From Mesotoga prima MesG1.Ag.4.2 (GTDB lineage: Bacteria > Thermotogota > Thermotogae > Petrotogales > Kosmotogaceae), in the NCBI RefSeq assembly GCF_000147715.2, contig NC_017934.1, forward strand, positions 806,001 to 870,000: a stretch of DNA of 64,000 nt, given 5' to 3'. Of this stretch, positions 61,937 through 64,000 are shown piece by piece (positions within the stretch are counted from its first letter, which is position 1; each line of letters begins with the position of its first letter). The notes under the pieces are model-generated. The model saw nothing but the letters and a program-made list of their open reading frames with translations, was not told the DNA's origin and searched no databases. A program made the position numbers and the translations under genes.

Positions 61937-61988
61937 AGAGAGTATAGACACTTTACTTGTCGCTGTTTTTTCGTCTGAAGAACAGGAT

Positions 61989-63191
61989 ATGAAAACAGAA
62001 ATACTGGGCGAGCTTCAAGAGCTCGCCCGAACTGCCGGTTATTATGTAACGGAAAGCGTCGTTCAGAATCTTGATTATCCCGATCCAAGACACTACCTTG
62101 GAAAAGGAAAGGTTGACTTTGCGAAGAGAATGATTGAAGCCTTTGGTGTATCTCTTGCGATAACGCGACATGAGTTATCGCCGTCTCAGGCGATGAATCT
62201 TGAAAGACTGCTGGGGATACATGTCATAGACAGAACGCAGTTGATTCTTGAAATCTTCGCTGAACATGCGACAACCAAAGAGGGAAAACTCGAAGTAGAG
62301 CTCGCCAGCCTTAAGTATCAACTTCCGAGACTGAAGGGATTTGGCAGGATGCTTTCACAAACCGGAGCAGGTATAGGTACAAGAGGGCCTGGGGAGAAGA
62401 AACTTGAGATAGATAGACGGCAGGCTCAGGACAGAATCTCTCGCCTCAGAAAAGAGATCGAAGAACTCGCGAAACGGAGAGAAATATCACGCAAGAAGAG
62501 ACAGTCATCTTCGGTACCTCTTGTTTCTTTTGTTGGCTATACAAATGTTGGGAAATCATCGTTAGTCTCCGAGATTAGCAGCGAGGATCTAATCATAGAG
62601 GATAAGCTTTTCGCAACGCTCGATACCCGAGTCAGGAAAGCGAAGTTGCCGGCTGGAATGCAGTTACTGGTTTCCGACACAGTTGGATTCATAAGAGAAT
62701 TGCCACACGAGTTGATGGAGAGCTTCAAATCCACGTTGGACGAAGTGAAGTACTCCGATATCCTTGTGGTAGTTTCCGATGCATCTGACATGGCAATCAA
62801 AGACAAGTACTCCGTAGTAGACCGTACTCTACGTGAAATAGGTGCGGGAGAGATCAGAAGAATTCACGTTCTGAACAAGATCGATCTCTGTACGAATGAA
62901 AGACTGGCCGAACTGGAAGGATCCTTTCCAGATTCAGTAATGGTAAGTGCACTGAGAAGCTACAACATTGAGGGCATACTTAATGAAATCACAAGGAAAC
63001 TCTTTGGTGAGAAGTCCAGAAGAACGTTGAGATTGACTCCTGCCGAGTTTTCGAATTTCATGAGATTTAGAAACTCCGTGGAAGTGCTTTCTGAGAGCTT
63101 TGACAGAGAGCTCATCGAGATCGTATATTTGTCCTCCGATGAGATAAATGAACGGCTCATTTCTTCTATATGTGAGGAGGGAAGAAAATGA
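61989..63191 (+). CDS. hflX: Ribosome-associated GTPase HflX
   Basis: Translational GTPase that binds the 50S subunit and can split stalled ribosomes. The N-terminal HflX domain (YLGKGKVDFA, QMINLERLL-type ALNLERLLGIHVIDR, LVELASLKYQLPRL) with GGRGPGE-like GTRGPGEKKLE is followed by the G domain: G1 GYTNVGKSSL, G3 DTVGF and G4 NKID. The ATG at 61989 gives 400 residues but starts too late: the strand DTLLVAVFSS expected at the very N terminus is coded just upstream in the same frame (61947-61976) with no ATG, GTG or TTG. An ATA at 61944 after AAGGAGG is the candidate start; see findings. Confidence 0.95.
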   Translation: MKTEILGELQELARTAGYYVTESVVQNLDYPDPRHYLGKGKVDFAKRMIEAFGVSLAITRHELSPSQAMNLERLLGIHVIDRTQLILEIFAEHATTKEGKLEVELASLKYQLPRLKGFGRMLSQTGAGIGTRGPGEKKLEIDRRQAQDRISRLRKEIEELAKRREISRKKRQSSSVPLVSFVGYTNVGKSSLVSEISSEDLIIEDKLFATLDTRVRKAKLPAGMQLLVSDTVGFIRELPHELMESFKSTLDEVKYSDILVVVSDASDMAIKDKYSVVDRTLREIGAGEIRRIHVLNKIDLCTNERLAELEGSFPDSVMVSALRSYNIEGILNEITRKLFGEKSRRTLRLTPAEFSNFMRFRNSVEVLSESFDRELIEIVYLSSDEINERLISSICEEGRK

Positions 63192-64000
63192 AGAGGTTAT
63201 TATCGGTCATACTGGTAATTCTGACTACTGGAATGTTGTTTTCGGCGACACTTCTTTTTCCTTTGAAGAGGGCACCGGAGATAACGGGCTATTTTGGCGA
63301 GTTTAGGGGGAATTCCAAAAATATCAACTATCCCGAGCATTTCCACATGGGAATGGATTACTCAACTGGAAGTATTGTGGGACTTGATCTTCGTTCTCCA
63401 GACGATTCGTATGTGCACCAGATCTATATAAACCATCCTATATATGGCATTGGGATAGCCCTTACGCTTCCTGAAGTCACGAATATTCTTACTAATGAGG
63501 AAGGTATCAATGTGATCTTTGCGCACGTTAATGAAGTCGGGGACACTTCTACGTTAACGGGAAGAAAACTAAATGATCTTTATCACCAGCTAATTTCTGA
63601 GTTTGGAGATCAGTATGTCGAAGTAACCTTTGACCCTAGAGAGCTTCTTTTCAGAAAGAGCGATGTTGTCGCAAAGTCAGGAAACAGCGGTAATGTTCCT
63701 CCTCATCTTCATCTGGAGGTTAGGGATTCAACAATGCAGACGATAATCAATCCGGGATTCTTTTTCGATACAGGTTCTCCAACTCCAGCAATTGAAATAC
63801 TTGACATAAGAGCGGGCGGAAAAACGTACTCATTTTCGGAAGGTAAACCAACGATAGAAATGACTCCGAACACTCCACTGGATCTTCACGCAAAGGTGCA
63901 GCTGAGGCATCCGATAAGTCCCAAGACTATTGAGCTGTACGTAGAGAACAGTTTGATCTACCAGATAGATTTCGTATCATTTGAATTGGACGAAGTCGAT
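63188..64000 (+). CDS. M23-type metallopeptidase, truncated by the window end
   Basis: Begins at ATG 63188 (overlapping the hflX stop) and stays open to the end of the window, 271 codons, so it is partial at its 3' end. The N-terminal 20 residues form a signal peptide (basic start, hydrophobic core, cleavage near FSA). An M23/LytM-like domain follows with HMGMDYS (His and Asp zinc ligands, about residue 54) and SGNSGNVPPHLHLEVRD (HxH, about 178), so the metal site is complete. An additional polar domain begins near residue 205 and is cut off. It probably cleaves peptidoglycan or modifies the envelope. Confidence 0.85.
   Translation, partial: MKRLLSVILVILTTGMLFSATLLFPLKRAPEITGYFGEFRGNSKNINYPEHFHMGMDYSTGSIVGLDLRSPDDSYVHQIYINHPIYGIGIALTLPEVTNILTNEEGINVIFAHVNEVGDTSTLTGRKLNDLYHQLISEFGDQYVEVTFDPRELLFRKSDVVAKSGNSGNVPPHLHLEVRDSTMQTIINPGFFFDTGSPTPAIEILDIRAGGKTYSFSEGKPTIEMTPNTPLDLHAKVQLRHPISPKTIELYVENSLIYQIDFVSFELDEVD

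Noticed and set aside
1-64000. CRISPR array, tRNA, rRNA, tmRNA or riboswitch
   Set aside because: I saw no regularly spaced repeats, no cloverleaf or CCA-ended stretches and no known leader motif in the gaps, although I could not run a covariance search.

Overview
The window looks like a chromosomal stretch of a member of the Thermotogota, most probably the Mesotoga/Kosmotoga branch. This is an inference from the gene set: Thermotoga-type short alpha-glucan phosphorylase, membrane pyrophosphatase, PduL-type phosphotransacylase, MalG-like permease with a giant insertion, tandem YqeG-like HAD protein, Hfq next to MiaA and HflX, frequent GTG/TTG starts with strong AGGAGG sites. It is almost wall-to-wall coding DNA, mostly in tight operons with 4-base start/stop overlaps. 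I see no rRNA, tRNA, CRISPR array or intact insertion sequence.

Layout. 1-6.3 kb (+): a small unknown protein, a DUF362/ferredoxin protein, glycerol kinase, tsaE, lon and engB, ending in a bidirectional terminator. 6.3-10.1 kb (-): hppA pyrophosphatase, a 540-base gene-poor gap, and a GH1 glycosidase divergent from a PfkB kinase. 10.2-14.8 kb (+): PfkB kinase, unknown protein, a tyrosine recombinase (Xer) preceded by a perfect 28-bp dif-like palindrome, a PHP-domain phosphoesterase and a DUF2461 protein. 14.8-18.6 kb: wecB (-), murJ (+), a second PHP paralogue and a PHA_gran_rgn-like protein (-). 18.7-24.7 kb (+): DnaQ-like exonuclease, PIN-PhoH, DUF4911, tandem HAD, YqeH-like GTPase, pduL, DUF72, small unknown. 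24.7-28.1 kb (-): glgP, S1 protein, rpmE. 28.2-30.2 kb (+): NYN nuclease and queA. 30.2-34.3 kb (-): AI-2E-family permease, asparaginase and a COG1031-type radical SAM enzyme. 34.4-36.6 kb (+): clpX-tsaD. 36.6-40.1 kb (-): the classical rpmH-rnpA-yidD-yidC-jag operon plus a cupin and a zinc-ribbon protein. 40.2-45.8 kb (+): recN, HEAT protein, murB, hflK, hflC, yigZ. 45.8-49.6 kb (-): mreB-mreC-mreD-mrdA shape operon. 49.8-64 kb (+): speE, lepA, nfo, pyrG, folP, two sugar-type ABC permeases, an FtsB-like small protein, RsmJ-like methyltransferase, miaA, hfq, hflX and a truncated M23 peptidase.

Functionally the window is dominated by information processing and quality control (Lon, ClpX, HflKC, Hfq, HflX, EngB, LepA, tsaD/tsaE, queA, miaA), envelope building (MurJ, MurB, PBP2, MreBCD, YidC/YidD, WecB, M23) and carbon metabolism (GlpK, GH1, PfkB, GlgP, PduL, HppA).

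The most interesting signals are: (1) the dif-like site directly between the -10 box and the start of the xer gene, suggesting a single-recombinase chromosome-dimer resolution unit; (2) an abrupt fall in G+C from about 50% to 31% inside that xer gene, exactly over its catalytic end; (3) a MalG-type permease with an insertion of about 515 residues, next to a MalF-type permease with an internal duplication and no binding protein or ATPase nearby; (4) two genes (hflX and an FtsB-like gene) whose natural N termini can only be reached from an AUA codon; and (5) rpmH, a 44-residue gene found here directly from the sequence.
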